13,073 nucleotides of DNA from Kiritimatiellales bacterium (GCA_030630445.1 DAOVNC010000054.1:1-13073); one strand, 5' to 3'. Shown: positions 7,473-13,073, numbered from the stretch's first letter. Notes: generated by a model from the sequence alone, not told the origin. Numbers and translations are program-made.

Positions 7473-7492
7473 AGCATGGCCATGTGTTCAAT

Positions 7493-7588
7493 GTAGGCCC
7501 GATGCCCTCATCGGGCGGGCGGCGGAATGGCCGGCGGATCGGGTGACGGTGCGATCGCGAGCCGAGTCGAGTCGAGGGCCCGGCCTAC
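7493..7588. repeat. Bipartite REP unit 4, right half degenerate
   Basis: This 96-bp unit starts with GTAG and the intact hairpin gcccgat / atcgggc. Its right half has decayed (gccgagtcgagtcgagggcccggc), so the second stem no longer pairs well, but CTAC (7585-7588) is kept. It ends one base from the adenosine deaminase stop codon. Confidence 0.85.
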
Positions 7589-7589
7589 A

Positions 7590-8786
7590 TCACGCTTCAA
7601 TCGTCACGTTGTCGTAGAGGTCGATGGCGCGGCGGACGTAGGCGCGTTTCTCTGAATACGAGCCGGGGAAAAAGCTGCGCTTGAACCCGGCGAGGACAAG
7701 GTCGCGGAACTGGCTGTCAGTGAGGGTGAGGTGCCGGGTGCAGAGCAGGAGCTCGTTGGTGACGCTGGTGTGGGAAACGAGGCGGTTGTCGGTGCTGATG
7801 CTGACGGAGAGACCGCGGTCGACCATCTGTTGGATGGGGTGGTCTTCCAGGCTCTGGAACTCGGGAATGGTTTGCAGGTTGCTCGTCGGGCAGACCTCGA
7901 TGGTGATGCGCTGGTTGGCAATATATTCGCTCAATTGGGCGATGTAGCGCGGTTTATCCTTGATGGACTTGTGTTTGATGGCTTCCTCCGAAAAAAGGAA
8001 GGTGCCGTGGCCGATGCGGTTGGCATAGCATTCGGTGATGGCCTGGAAAATGGATTCGGGGCCGTAGGCCTCGCCGGCATGGGCGGTTTTTCGCAGGAAG
8101 TTGCGGTGGGCGTATTGGAAGGCGGCCTTGTGGTGGATGGCGGGATAGCCGGCCTCTTCGCCGGCGAGATCGAACCCGACGATGGGCAGGCCTTCGTCGC
8201 GCAGCTTGACGGCTTCCTTGACGAGCGCAACGGAGGCGCGGGCGTAGGAATAGCGCAGGCTGGATCCACTGCTGCGGTTGAGCAACCGCTCGTAGTAAGG
8301 CGACATCTGCCGGTTGAACCGCCGCATGGCGCAGAGGATAATGCCGTATTCGAAAGGCATGTCGCTTTCGTCCACATTGGTGTTTAGCGCCTGTTTCGCT
8401 CTTTCCAGTCCTTGAAAAACCGCACGGACGACAGACCCGATTTCGGTGGCATGGGTGACATGCAACTGCGGGGCAAAGCGCACCTCGATATAACGGACAC
8501 CTTCGGCATGGGAGTCCTCGGCCAGCTCGAAGGCGGCGCGTTCGAGGCTTTCCGGCGCTTGAAGAACGCCGACGGTGTAGGCGAATCCAGCGAGGTATTC
8601 GCCGAGGTTGGCGTAGCGTTCCTTGAAGACGAGTTCGTTCAGCCCAGCCTCCTCGTAGGAGGGCAGTCCAACTCCATTCCCCTTGGCCAGCTCGATCAGG
8701 GTCGGGAGGCGCAGCGATCCGTCGAGGTGCAGGTGCAGATCTGTCTTGGGGATTTTTTGGATGAATTGTTCGGGAATCTTTGACAT
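7590..8786 (-). CDS. add: Adenosine deaminase family protein
   Basis: This 398-residue metal-dependent hydrolase of the amidohydrolase fold is predicted to deaminate adenosine to inosine in purine salvage. Zinc and catalytic motifs are all in place: HLHLDGSL (His18, His20), the GFDLAGEE strand, HAGEA (His236, catalytic Glu239), RIGHGT (His260), CPTSN, and STDN (Asp333). The residue after Asp333 is Asn rather than the Asp of the E. coli and mammalian enzymes. The same STDNR form is familiar from actinobacterial enzymes, so activity is plausible, but related adenine or aminodeoxyfutalosine deaminases should be kept in mind. It is longer than typical bacterial Add (about 330-360), with extra sequence around residues 130-185. 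It is divergent from lplA with 52 bp between the starts. Its stop is one base from REP unit 4. Confidence 0.9.
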   Translation of the reverse strand: MSKIPEQFIQKIPKTDLHLHLDGSLRLPTLIELAKGNGVGLPSYEEAGLNELVFKERYANLGEYLAGFAYTVGVLQAPESLERAAFELAEDSHAEGVRYIEVRFAPQLHVTHATEIGSVVRAVFQGLERAKQALNTNVDESDMPFEYGIILCAMRRFNRQMSPYYERLLNRSSGSSLRYSYARASVALVKEAVKLRDEGLPIVGFDLAGEEAGYPAIHHKAAFQYAHRNFLRKTAHAGEAYGPESIFQAITECYANRIGHGTFLFSEEAIKHKSIKDKPRYIAQLSEYIANQRITIEVCPTSNLQTIPEFQSLEDHPIQQMVDRGLSVSISTDNRLVSHTSVTNELLLCTRHLTLTDSQFRDLVLAGFKRSFFPGSYSEKRAYVRRAIDLYDNVTIEA

Positions 8787-8838
8787 GATGCGGTCACTTT
8801 AGCCTCAAGCCAGCATCCGGACAAAAGAAAAACGCGAC
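8787..8838. promoter_or_regulatory. Short divergent intergenic region (add / lplA)
   Basis: Only 52 bp separate the two start codons, so the promoters of both genes must overlap here or extend into the coding sequences. I see no clear consensus boxes and only weak purine-rich ribosome sites on either side. Confidence 0.4.
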
Positions 8839-9690
8839 ATGTTGATTGTTCAATCCAGCTCACTTGATGTCTATCGCAACCTTGCGATGGAGGAATATCT
8901 GATGGAGCAAGCCACGGCAAACGGGCCGGTGCTGTTCCTGTGGCAAAGCAACTGCGCGGTGGTGATCGGCAAGAACCAAAACCCATGGCGCGAATGCCGC
9001 CTGGATCTGATGCGCGATGAACATATTCCTCTCGCCCGGCGGATTTCGGGCGGAGGGACGGTATATCACGATGCAGGGAACCTGAACTACTGCGTCATCG
9101 TCGACCGGATACAGTATCGTGAAGAACAGGCCTACAGGATGGTGCTCCGTGCGCTGGAATCCTTCGGGATCCGGGCGGAAAAGACAGGGAAAAGCAATTT
9201 GAGCGTGAACGGGCTAAAGTTTTCCGGCAACGCCTTTTGCTTCCGCAAAGGGCGGGCCTTGCATCACGGGACCCTGTTGCTGAATACCGACCTTGAACGG
9301 CTGACCCGTTATTTGGGGCCTTTGTTCGATTCCATCGAAACGCACGCCATCCGCTCCGTCCCGGCCAAGGTGGTGAATCTGGGATTGAATGTCGAGGCGG
9401 TGGCCGCCGCACTGAAGGATCGTTTCCAGGCCTTGTACCCCGATGCGAACGGGCTCCGGCAGCTATTGGATTCCGATATCCAACCCGGTCTCTTGGATCC
9501 CTTGCTGGAAAAACAGGCATCCGACGATTGGAAATATGGTGCAACACCAAAGTTTACGCTGCATTCCAACAATCTTCAGATCGAGGTGGCGAAAGGAAGG
9601 GTGGTCGCAGCCAGCGGCCGGCAGGCGGAACGTTTCTTGAATACGCCTTTTTCTGTTTCGGCGTTTTCGTTGCCCTACGATGTTGACTAA
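8839..9690 (+). CDS. lplA: Lipoate--protein ligase A
   Basis: This 283-residue protein belongs to the biotin/lipoate ligase fold. It activates lipoate with ATP and attaches it to lysines of lipoyl domains (pyruvate and 2-oxoglutarate dehydrogenases, GcvH). Motifs seen are NLAMEEYL, VVIGKNQNPW, RRISGGGTVYHDAGNLNY (lipoyl-AMP binding), LKFSGNAF with catalytic Lys127, and the C-terminal DWKYGATPKF typical of bacterial LplA rather than LipB/LipM octanoyltransferases. It is a little shorter than E. coli LplA (338). If the organism uses the glycine-cleavage system, LplA could load GcvH, which would link it functionally to SHMT; gcv genes are not in this window. The start at 8839 has only a weak ribosome site, but the N-terminal alignment supports it. 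Confidence 0.92.
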   Translation: MLIVQSSSLDVYRNLAMEEYLMEQATANGPVLFLWQSNCAVVIGKNQNPWRECRLDLMRDEHIPLARRISGGGTVYHDAGNLNYCVIVDRIQYREEQAYRMVLRALESFGIRAEKTGKSNLSVNGLKFSGNAFCFRKGRALHHGTLLLNTDLERLTRYLGPLFDSIETHAIRSVPAKVVNLGLNVEAVAAALKDRFQALYPDANGLRQLLDSDIQPGLLDPLLEKQASDDWKYGATPKFTLHSNNLQIEVAKGRVVAASGRQAERFLNTPFSVSAFSLPYDVD

Positions 9691-9740
9691 AGGGGGGTTA
9701 AAACTTAAAGTGCCCGCAAATGTTGAAACTGGAGGTGTAT

Positions 9741-10175
9741 ATGAAGGTGTTTGCAAGGTTCTTATTCGCGTCGGTATTGGTGTCCATGTTCGCTGGTTGC
9801 GCCAGCGATGTTGCATACGTTCCAAAGATTCCGCCCCATGCACAAGCCAAGCTGCTTGACTACTACGCACAGTCTGACAATAAGGTTTTCGTTATCGCAG
9901 TTGATCCGAGCGGCGACTATGCCTTTGGTTACGACTATGGAAAGCCCACCCTCAAGGAAGCCGCCAAGGTGGCCGTCGACAAATGCGATGCCAGCCGCGA
10001 GTCCTCGGGTATTATCGCCCGCCCCTACATCTATGCCATCAACGACAAGGTGGTCTACGAGGAAATGATTCGCAAGGCGCATGAGGCAAAGAAAAAGTCC
10101 GAAATCCAGGCGCAGGAACAAGAGGTGGCTCGTCAGGAAGATGCGGGCGAGGCCAACCAGCCAGCCGCTAAATAG
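9741..10175 (+). CDS. Small predicted lipoprotein with Lys/Glu-rich tail
   Basis: I choose the ATG at 9741 because ggaggtg lies four bases upstream and because the protein then begins with a proper signal sequence. That sequence is MKVFARFLFASVLVSMFAGC, with a lipobox and lipidated Cys20. A longer frame from 9720 would put extra residues before it. The mature part (about 124 residues) has a compact domain, KVFVIAVDPSGDYAFGYDYG...LKEAAKVAVDKC, which loosely resembles small 'acts like a stress/DUF4189' modules with repeated Gly-Tyr and a helix ending in Cys. A charged, probably coiled-coil tail (residues 110-144) follows. It should be anchored in the outer or inner membrane. Function is unknown. 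HPr begins two bases after its stop, so the two are likely co-transcribed. Confidence 0.85.
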   Translation: MKVFARFLFASVLVSMFAGCASDVAYVPKIPPHAQAKLLDYYAQSDNKVFVIAVDPSGDYAFGYDYGKPTLKEAAKVAVDKCDASRESSGIIARPYIYAINDKVVYEEMIRKAHEAKKKSEIQAQEQEVARQEDAGEANQPAAK

Positions 10176-10177
10176 GA

Positions 10178-10450
10178 ATGTTCGAAACAAAAGCAACCAT
10201 ACGCAACGAGGCCGGCATTCATTGCCGGCCTTCTGCTATTCTGATCAAGGCGGGGATGGCCTATGCCGGCGAGATTCTCGTTACGGCGGAATCGGGCACC
10301 TGCACCCTTACCTCCGCGCTGGAGTGCATCATGCTGGGGCTTGAAAAAGGGGCAAAAGTCACTCTTCAGGTGACGGGCCCCGACGAGGAGGCGTTTGGCA
10401 AAAAACTCGCCGAACTCTTCGAAACCCATTTCGATTTTCCGCCCCAGTAA
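10178..10450 (+). CDS. ptsH: HPr family phosphocarrier protein
   Basis: This 90-residue protein matches HPr in length and layout. AGIHCRPSA carries the phospho-accepting His15 with Arg17, where the usual Ala16 is replaced by Cys. TSALECIMLGL carries Ser46, the residue phosphorylated by HPr kinase in regulatory HPr proteins. LEKGAKVTLQVTGPDEEAF is the typical C-terminal block. It is predicted to pass phosphate from PEP and Enzyme I to sugar- or nitrogen-type PTS components, or to act in carbon control. Enzyme I, EIIA and HprK are not in the window. The start is two bases after the lipoprotein stop, with AGGA inside that stop region, so translation is probably coupled. The stop codon touches the left 16-bp direct repeat of the next element. 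Confidence 0.93.
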   Translation: MFETKATIRNEAGIHCRPSAILIKAGMAYAGEILVTAESGTCTLTSALECIMLGLEKGAKVTLQVTGPDEEAFGKKLAELFETHFDFPPQ

Positions 10451-10465
10451 TAATGTCCGCCGGGA
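10450..10465 (+). repeat. Left 16-bp direct repeat flanking the IS21-like element
   Basis: The sequence ataatgtccgccggga is identical to 10797-10812. It begins on the last base of the ptsH stop codon and ends exactly where the terminal inverted repeat of the element begins. Confidence 0.9.
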
Positions 10466-10796
10466 TGCCGTGGTGCGATCAAACTTTCCCTTTTTGGTGC
10501 ACTGAAATTTCCTTTTTGCCCCTGATTCCGAGCCAATGTGTCCCATATGGCAGGTTCTGGCACGATTCTACTGGGGAACAAATCCGCATGCCATATCATG
10601 CGATCATGAAAAAAACATATCAGAAACTGGGCGGGTGTCACGGTGCCGGGTTTGCTCGGTACGTAATGGAGGCGTATTGCGCTGGTTATGAGAACCTACC
10701 ATCGAAGTGAAAAAATAAAGACTGCCATGGAAACTTCAACGCACGGCGACGGAAATTTCAACGCACGCCTTCGGAAACTTTGAATGCAACACGACA
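10466..10796. mobile_element. 331-bp non-autonomous element with IS21-family-style ends
   Basis: The ends read TGCCGTGGTGC... (left) and ...GCAACACGACA (right). They are inverted repeats over about 24 bp with 19 matches and obey the TG...CA rule of IS21-family elements. Inside are further copies of the same motif. On the left are ggtgcgatcaaactttcc (10472-10489) and ggtgcactgaaatttcc (10496-10512). On the right, inverted, are ggaaacttcaacgcac (10729), ggaaatttcaacgcac (10751) and ggaaactttgaatgcaac (10773). They are spaced 22-23 bp apart. Multiple terminal repeats of this sort bind the transposase in IS21 elements. No istA/istB sequence is recognisable between them. A 40-codon frame (10588-10710) is not similar to anything I know. 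It is therefore a deletion derivative or MITE. The family assignment is by end structure only. Confidence 0.75.
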
Positions 10797-10812
10797 ATAA
10801 TGTCCGCCGGGA
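10797..10812 (+). repeat. Right 16-bp direct repeat flanking the IS21-like element
   Basis: This is a perfect copy of 10450-10465, starting directly after the terminal CA of the element. The predicted fba -35 box starts at the next base. Confidence 0.9.
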
Positions 10813-10840
10813 TTGACCCGGGGACGAATCCTGATATAGT
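10813..10840 (+). promoter_or_regulatory. Predicted sigma-70-type promoter of fba
   Basis: TTGACC (10813-10818) and TATAGT (10835-10840) are separated by 16 bp, close to the consensus of housekeeping sigma factors. A leader of about 65 bases would precede the fba start. The promoter is placed right outside the right direct repeat, so fba expression appears independent of ptsH. Confidence 0.6.
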
Positions 10841-10911
10841 TCCCGCGAATTTTGCCAAAAGCATTGGCTGGAATCAGTAACGAAACCCCTAAACATAGGA
10901 AGGTAAATATC

Positions 10912-11985
10912 ATGTCGACTAAAATTCTCGATGCCGTAAATCCCGGCGTTCTCCATGGCGACGACGTAGCCAAGGTTTTCCAGATTGCCAAGGAAAACAG
11001 GTTTGCGCTGCCCGCAGTAAACGTAGTCGGAACCGACTCCATCAACGGCGTTCTCGAAGCCGCCGCCTCGGTCAACTCCCCCGTCATCATCCAGTTCTCC
11101 AACGGTGGCGCGGCTTTCACGGCCGGCAAGGGCCTTAAGGAAAACGGAGCCGTTCTCGGCGCCATCTCCGGTGCCCAGCACATTCACATGATGGCCGAGG
11201 CCTACGGCGTTCCGGTTATCCTCCACACCGACCACGCCGCAAAGAAGCTGCTACCGTGGATCGACGGGCTGCTCGACGAAGGCGAAAAGTGGTTCGAAAC
11301 CAAGGGCCGTCCGCTGTTTAGCTCGCACATGCTCGATCTCTCCGAGGAACCCCTCGAAGAAAACATCGAGATCTCCGCTGAGTACCTCAAGCGCATGAGC
11401 AAGATCGGCATGACGCTGGAAATCGAACTCGGCTGCACCGGCGGCGAGGAAGACGGCGTCGACAACACCGACATGGACGAGTCCAAACTCTACACCCAGC
11501 CCGAAGATGTGGCCTATGCCTATGAAAAGCTGAGCGCCATCAGCCCCAACTTCACCATCGCGGCATCCTTCGGCAACGTCCACGGCGTTTACAAACCGGG
11601 CAATGTCAAGCTGACCCCGACCATCCTGCGCGACTCGCAGGCCTACGTTGCCGAAAAGTTCGGTACCGACGATCCCCAGCCGCTAAACTTCGTATTCCAC
11701 GGCGGTTCCGGCTCCTCCCCCGAAGAGATCACCGAGTCCATCTCCTACGGCGTCATCAAAATGAACATCGACACCGACACGCAATGGGCCACATGGGAAG
11801 GCACCCTCAACTTCTACAAGAAGAACGAAGCCTACCTCCAAGGGCAGCTCGGAAACCCCGAAGGGGCCGACAAGCCGAACAAGAAATTCTACGACCCGCG
11901 CGTATGGCTGCGCAAAGGGCAGGAAGGCTTGGTCGAACGCGTCAAGCAGGCCTTTGCCGACCTCAACGCCGTTGGCGTCAACTAA
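10912..11985 (+). CDS. fbaA: Fructose-bisphosphate aldolase, class II
   Basis: This 357-residue, zinc-dependent aldolase splits fructose-1,6-bisphosphate to dihydroxyacetone phosphate and glyceraldehyde-3-phosphate, or the reverse in gluconeogenesis. The start at 10912 is chosen because AGGAAGG lies upstream and the length then matches E. coli FbaA (359). The frame is open further up without support. Residues line up almost one to one with FbaA: LHTDHAA (Asp107 catalytic, His108 zinc), ELGCTGGEEDGVD (Glu172 zinc region, Glu179/Glu180), GNVHGVY (His224 zinc), FHGGSGSS (His263 zinc, phosphate loop) and NIDTDTQW (Asn286, substrate). These identify class IIA. It has its own promoter and terminator. 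Confidence 0.97.
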   Translation: MSTKILDAVNPGVLHGDDVAKVFQIAKENRFALPAVNVVGTDSINGVLEAAASVNSPVIIQFSNGGAAFTAGKGLKENGAVLGAISGAQHIHMMAEAYGVPVILHTDHAAKKLLPWIDGLLDEGEKWFETKGRPLFSSHMLDLSEEPLEENIEISAEYLKRMSKIGMTLEIELGCTGGEEDGVDNTDMDESKLYTQPEDVAYAYEKLSAISPNFTIAASFGNVHGVYKPGNVKLTPTILRDSQAYVAEKFGTDDPQPLNFVFHGGSGSSPEEITESISYGVIKMNIDTDTQWATWEGTLNFYKKNEAYLQGQLGNPEGADKPNKKFYDPRVWLRKGQEGLVERVKQAFADLNAVGVN

Positions 11986-12006
11986 TCCTCCGATTAGCTG
12001 TTAAAC

Positions 12007-12035
12007 AAAGCCGTCCTTCCGGGCGGCTTTTTTTT
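12007..12035 (+). terminator. Rho-independent terminator of fbaA
   Basis: The stem gccgtcc / gggcggc (7 bp, one G-T pair) has a ttcc loop, is flanked by AAA/TTT pairs that lengthen it, and is followed by eight T. It starts about 20 bases after the fbaA stop. Confidence 0.92.
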
Positions 12036-12127
12036 GTCCACAATGAACGAATGGGCAAAGACCCTGTCCGAAACAACATATTGCATCCCGTTTTATGCGG
12101 GTTGACTTGATCCTGAAGGAGAACAAC

Positions 12128-12577
12128 ATGAAGAAGTGGTTAATCGTATTGGCGGCCGTGGCAATTGGAGCGGGGGCATATGCCTCGGAAGGCTGGGAAA
12201 CGGATTTTGCAAAGGGTTCCGCTAAGGCCAAGGCCGAGGGGAAGTATATGCTCATCGATTTTAGCGGATCCGACTGGTGCAGTTGGTGCGTCAAGCTGGA
12301 CAAAGAGGTTTTCTCGCAGGCGGCCTTCAAGGAATATGCCAAGGAAAACCTTGTCCTGGTGCTCGCCGACTTCCCGCTCGACAAATCGAAACAAAGCGCC
12401 GAGCTGCAAAAGAAAAACAACGAACTGAAAGAAAAGTTCGGCATTCGCCGATACCCGACCGTCTACATTCTAAGCCCGGAAGGAAAAGCGGTGAGCAAGA
12501 CCGGGTATCAGGCGGGTGGCCCCGAGGCCTATGTCGACTACATCAAGAAAGTGATCGCCGAGGCAAAGAAGAAATAG
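12128..12577 (+). CDS. Exported thioredoxin-fold protein (CSWC)
   Basis: The ATG at 12128 is preceded by GAAGGAG and gives a 149-residue protein beginning with a signal peptide (MKKWLIVLAAVAIGAGAYA, probable cleavage after AYA). The mature part is a thioredoxin_7-like domain. It has a strand YMLIDFSGSDW, the redox motif CSWC (Cys51, Cys54) at the start of a helix, a long charged helix (residues 84-104), and RRYPTVYIL with the cis-proline Pro110. It should act in the periplasm as a disulfide reductase or oxidase, or as a DsbD-gamma-like partner. The acidic and hydroxyl residues around the CXXC do not settle the direction. It lies between two terminators and so is probably a single-gene transcript. 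No partner such as DsbD or a cytochrome-maturation gene is visible. Confidence 0.9.
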   Translation: MKKWLIVLAAVAIGAGAYASEGWETDFAKGSAKAKAEGKYMLIDFSGSDWCSWCVKLDKEVFSQAAFKEYAKENLVLVLADFPLDKSKQSAELQKKNNELKEKFGIRRYPTVYILSPEGKAVSKTGYQAGGPEAYVDYIKKVIAEAKKK

Positions 12578-12588
12578 TCGATATCGGC

Positions 12589-12641
12589 ATCGAACAGGGC
12601 AAGGCTGGGTGATCGCGCTCGGCCTTGCCCTGTTCGATTTT
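12589..12641 (+). terminator. Strong hairpin terminator
   Basis: The arms atcgaacagggcaaggc (12589-12605) and gccttgccctgttcgat (12622-12638) are perfectly complementary over 17 bp, with a 16-base loop, and are followed by TTTTG. It lies 11 bases after the thioredoxin-like gene. The stem is unusually long and the T-run is short. Confidence 0.75.
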
Positions 12642-12771
12642 GTTGAACTCGAGCAACCGGACGGACAAGAAAGAACTAATATGAAATCAATTTGATTCGT
12701 CTTGATTGAACCACGAAATACCTATCGCTCCCCGTTTCCCCGCCCATCTACATTACTCCGTTGCTTCCAAA
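12642..12771. other. Intergenic stretch with no gene
   Basis: This is a relatively AT-rich spacer. The only feature noted is aaccacgaa at 12709-12717, a short motif that recurs elsewhere in the window's gaps. No credible reading frame or promoter pair is visible. Confidence 0.5.
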
Positions 12772-12801
12772 ATTAGTGTCCATTCGCGTTTATTAGCGGT
12801 T
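12772..12801. repeat. Three degenerate 10-bp tandem units
   Basis: attagtgtcc, attcgcgttt and attagcggtt follow each other with no spacing. The last base enters the stop codon of the minus-strand gene. The pattern resembles short dispersed intergenic repeats I associate with several environmental phyla, but I cannot name a family. Confidence 0.55.
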
Positions 12802-13073
12802 CAGTTCCATGCATCCATCTTTTCCAAAGCCATCTTCGCCGCATCCGCAATCTGCCTGTTCTCCGCCAAGGCATACGACTCCAACAACTCGCGGTCATCG
12901 GAAGTGCCAACCTCCCCAAGTGTTACAATCGCCGCCGAGTGCAGCAGCACCGTCTCCCCCGTTTGCGCCAGCGACCGCGCCGCCTCTACAACTTTCGTGT
13001 TTTTCGTGGTTAAACCATCCGTCATCGCCGCCAGCCGCAACGCCGTCAAGCGCGACGCCGACGACGCCATCTC
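12801..13073 (-). CDS. HEAT-repeat protein, C-terminal part only
   Basis: The frame is open to the right edge, so only the last 90 or so residues are seen; the Met at 13070 need not be the start. The sequence has HEAT/PBS-lyase-type helix pairs rich in Ala and Leu: SRLTALRLAAM, VVEAARSLAQTG, HSAAIVTLGEVG and DDRELLESYAL with NRQIADAAKMALEKM. Such repeats form a superhelical protein-binding surface. Between two helices lies LTTKNTKVV, encoded by two copies of a 9-bp unit (reverse complement ttcgtgttt-ttcgtggtt, 12994-13011). This looks like a dispersed intergenic repeat captured into the coding sequence. The TGA stop abuts the 10-bp tandem repeat. Confidence 0.75.
   Translation of the reverse strand, partial: EMASSASRLTALRLAAMTDGLTTKNTKVVEAARSLAQTGETVLLHSAAIVTLGEVGTSDDRELLESYALAENRQIADAAKMALEKMDAWN

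Noticed and set aside
6762..7588. CRISPR array
   Set aside because: Units are about 91-104 bp, each internally palindromic with GTAG/CTAC ends. The spacers are identical rather than unique, and no cas genes are present.
7731..8387. 218-residue plus-strand frame opposite adenosine deaminase
   Set aside because: It is a shadow of the add coding strand with low-complexity composition and no start signals.
9720..9740. Seven-residue N-terminal extension of the lipoprotein
   Set aside because: The ggaggtg site lies inside this stretch and serves the ATG at 9741, which also gives a proper lipoprotein signal sequence.
10588..10710. 40-codon frame inside the IS21-like element as a transposase fragment
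   Set aside because: It has no resemblance to IstA or IstB motifs and no clear ribosome site; it is treated as chance.
10852..10911. Upstream extension of fbaA to a start at 10852
   Set aside because: There is no ribosome site there, and the extension does not belong to the aldolase fold. AGGAAGG and the family length favour 10912.
12102..12107. TTGACT as a -35 box for the thioredoxin-like gene
   Set aside because: It lies only about 20 bases before the start codon and partly meets the ribosome site, so no -10 box or leader fits.
12095..12127. Longer start for the thioredoxin-like protein
   Set aside because: GAAGGAG just before 12128 and the signal peptide beginning MKKW point to the later ATG.

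Overview
The window is bacterial chromosome with moderately high GC in most genes. It carries a run of housekeeping metabolic genes separated by repeat-rich gaps. No gene fixes the species. The mixture of HEAT-repeat proteins, a RAYT/REP array, short phased 'accacgaa'-type dispersed repeats and an RpiB-SHMT fusion suggests a free-living, probably aquatic member of the PVC superphylum (Kiritimatiellota/Verrucomicrobiota-like). This is an inference of moderate to low confidence.

Layout. (1) 1-4914, plus strand: the 3' part of a large HEAT-repeat/beta-propeller protein overlaps by ATGA a low-molecular-weight phosphatase with the P-loop of arginine phosphatase YwlE. This is followed after 16 bp by one reading frame that fuses ribose-5-phosphate isomerase B to serine hydroxymethyltransferase. 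A hairpin terminator that works in both directions closes the unit. (2) 4936-6556, minus strand: serC, tRNA-Arg(CCG), a long hairpin repeat and a 121-residue uncharacterised protein, all read in the same direction. (3) 6557-7589: about 1 kb without an intact gene, holding four bipartite REP units (eight GTAG-hairpin modules) and the broken, internally deleted remains of a REP-associated tyrosine transposase (RAYT). (4) 7590-9690: divergent adenosine deaminase (minus) and lipoate-protein ligase (plus). (5) 9741-10450: a small lipoprotein, then HPr. (6) 10450-10812: a 331-bp element with multiple inverted terminal repeats of IS21-family style and no transposase, flanked by 16-bp perfect direct repeats, lying between HPr and fba. 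(7) 10813-12035: promoter, class II fructose-bisphosphate aldolase and terminator. (8) 12128-12641: exported thioredoxin-fold protein and terminator. (9) 12642-13073: short dispersed repeats and the C-terminal end of another HEAT-repeat protein on the minus strand.

Function. SHMT and SerC work on serine and one-carbon units. RpiB and FbaA belong to the pentose-phosphate and glycolytic routes. HPr with both His15 and Ser46 points to PTS-type carbon control. Adenosine deaminase and LplA are salvage enzymes. The most notable points are the RpiB-SHMT fusion, the REP array with its dead RAYT, and the IS21-like element with over-long flanking repeats. I found no CRISPR array, prophage, toxin-antitoxin pair or recognisable defence system.
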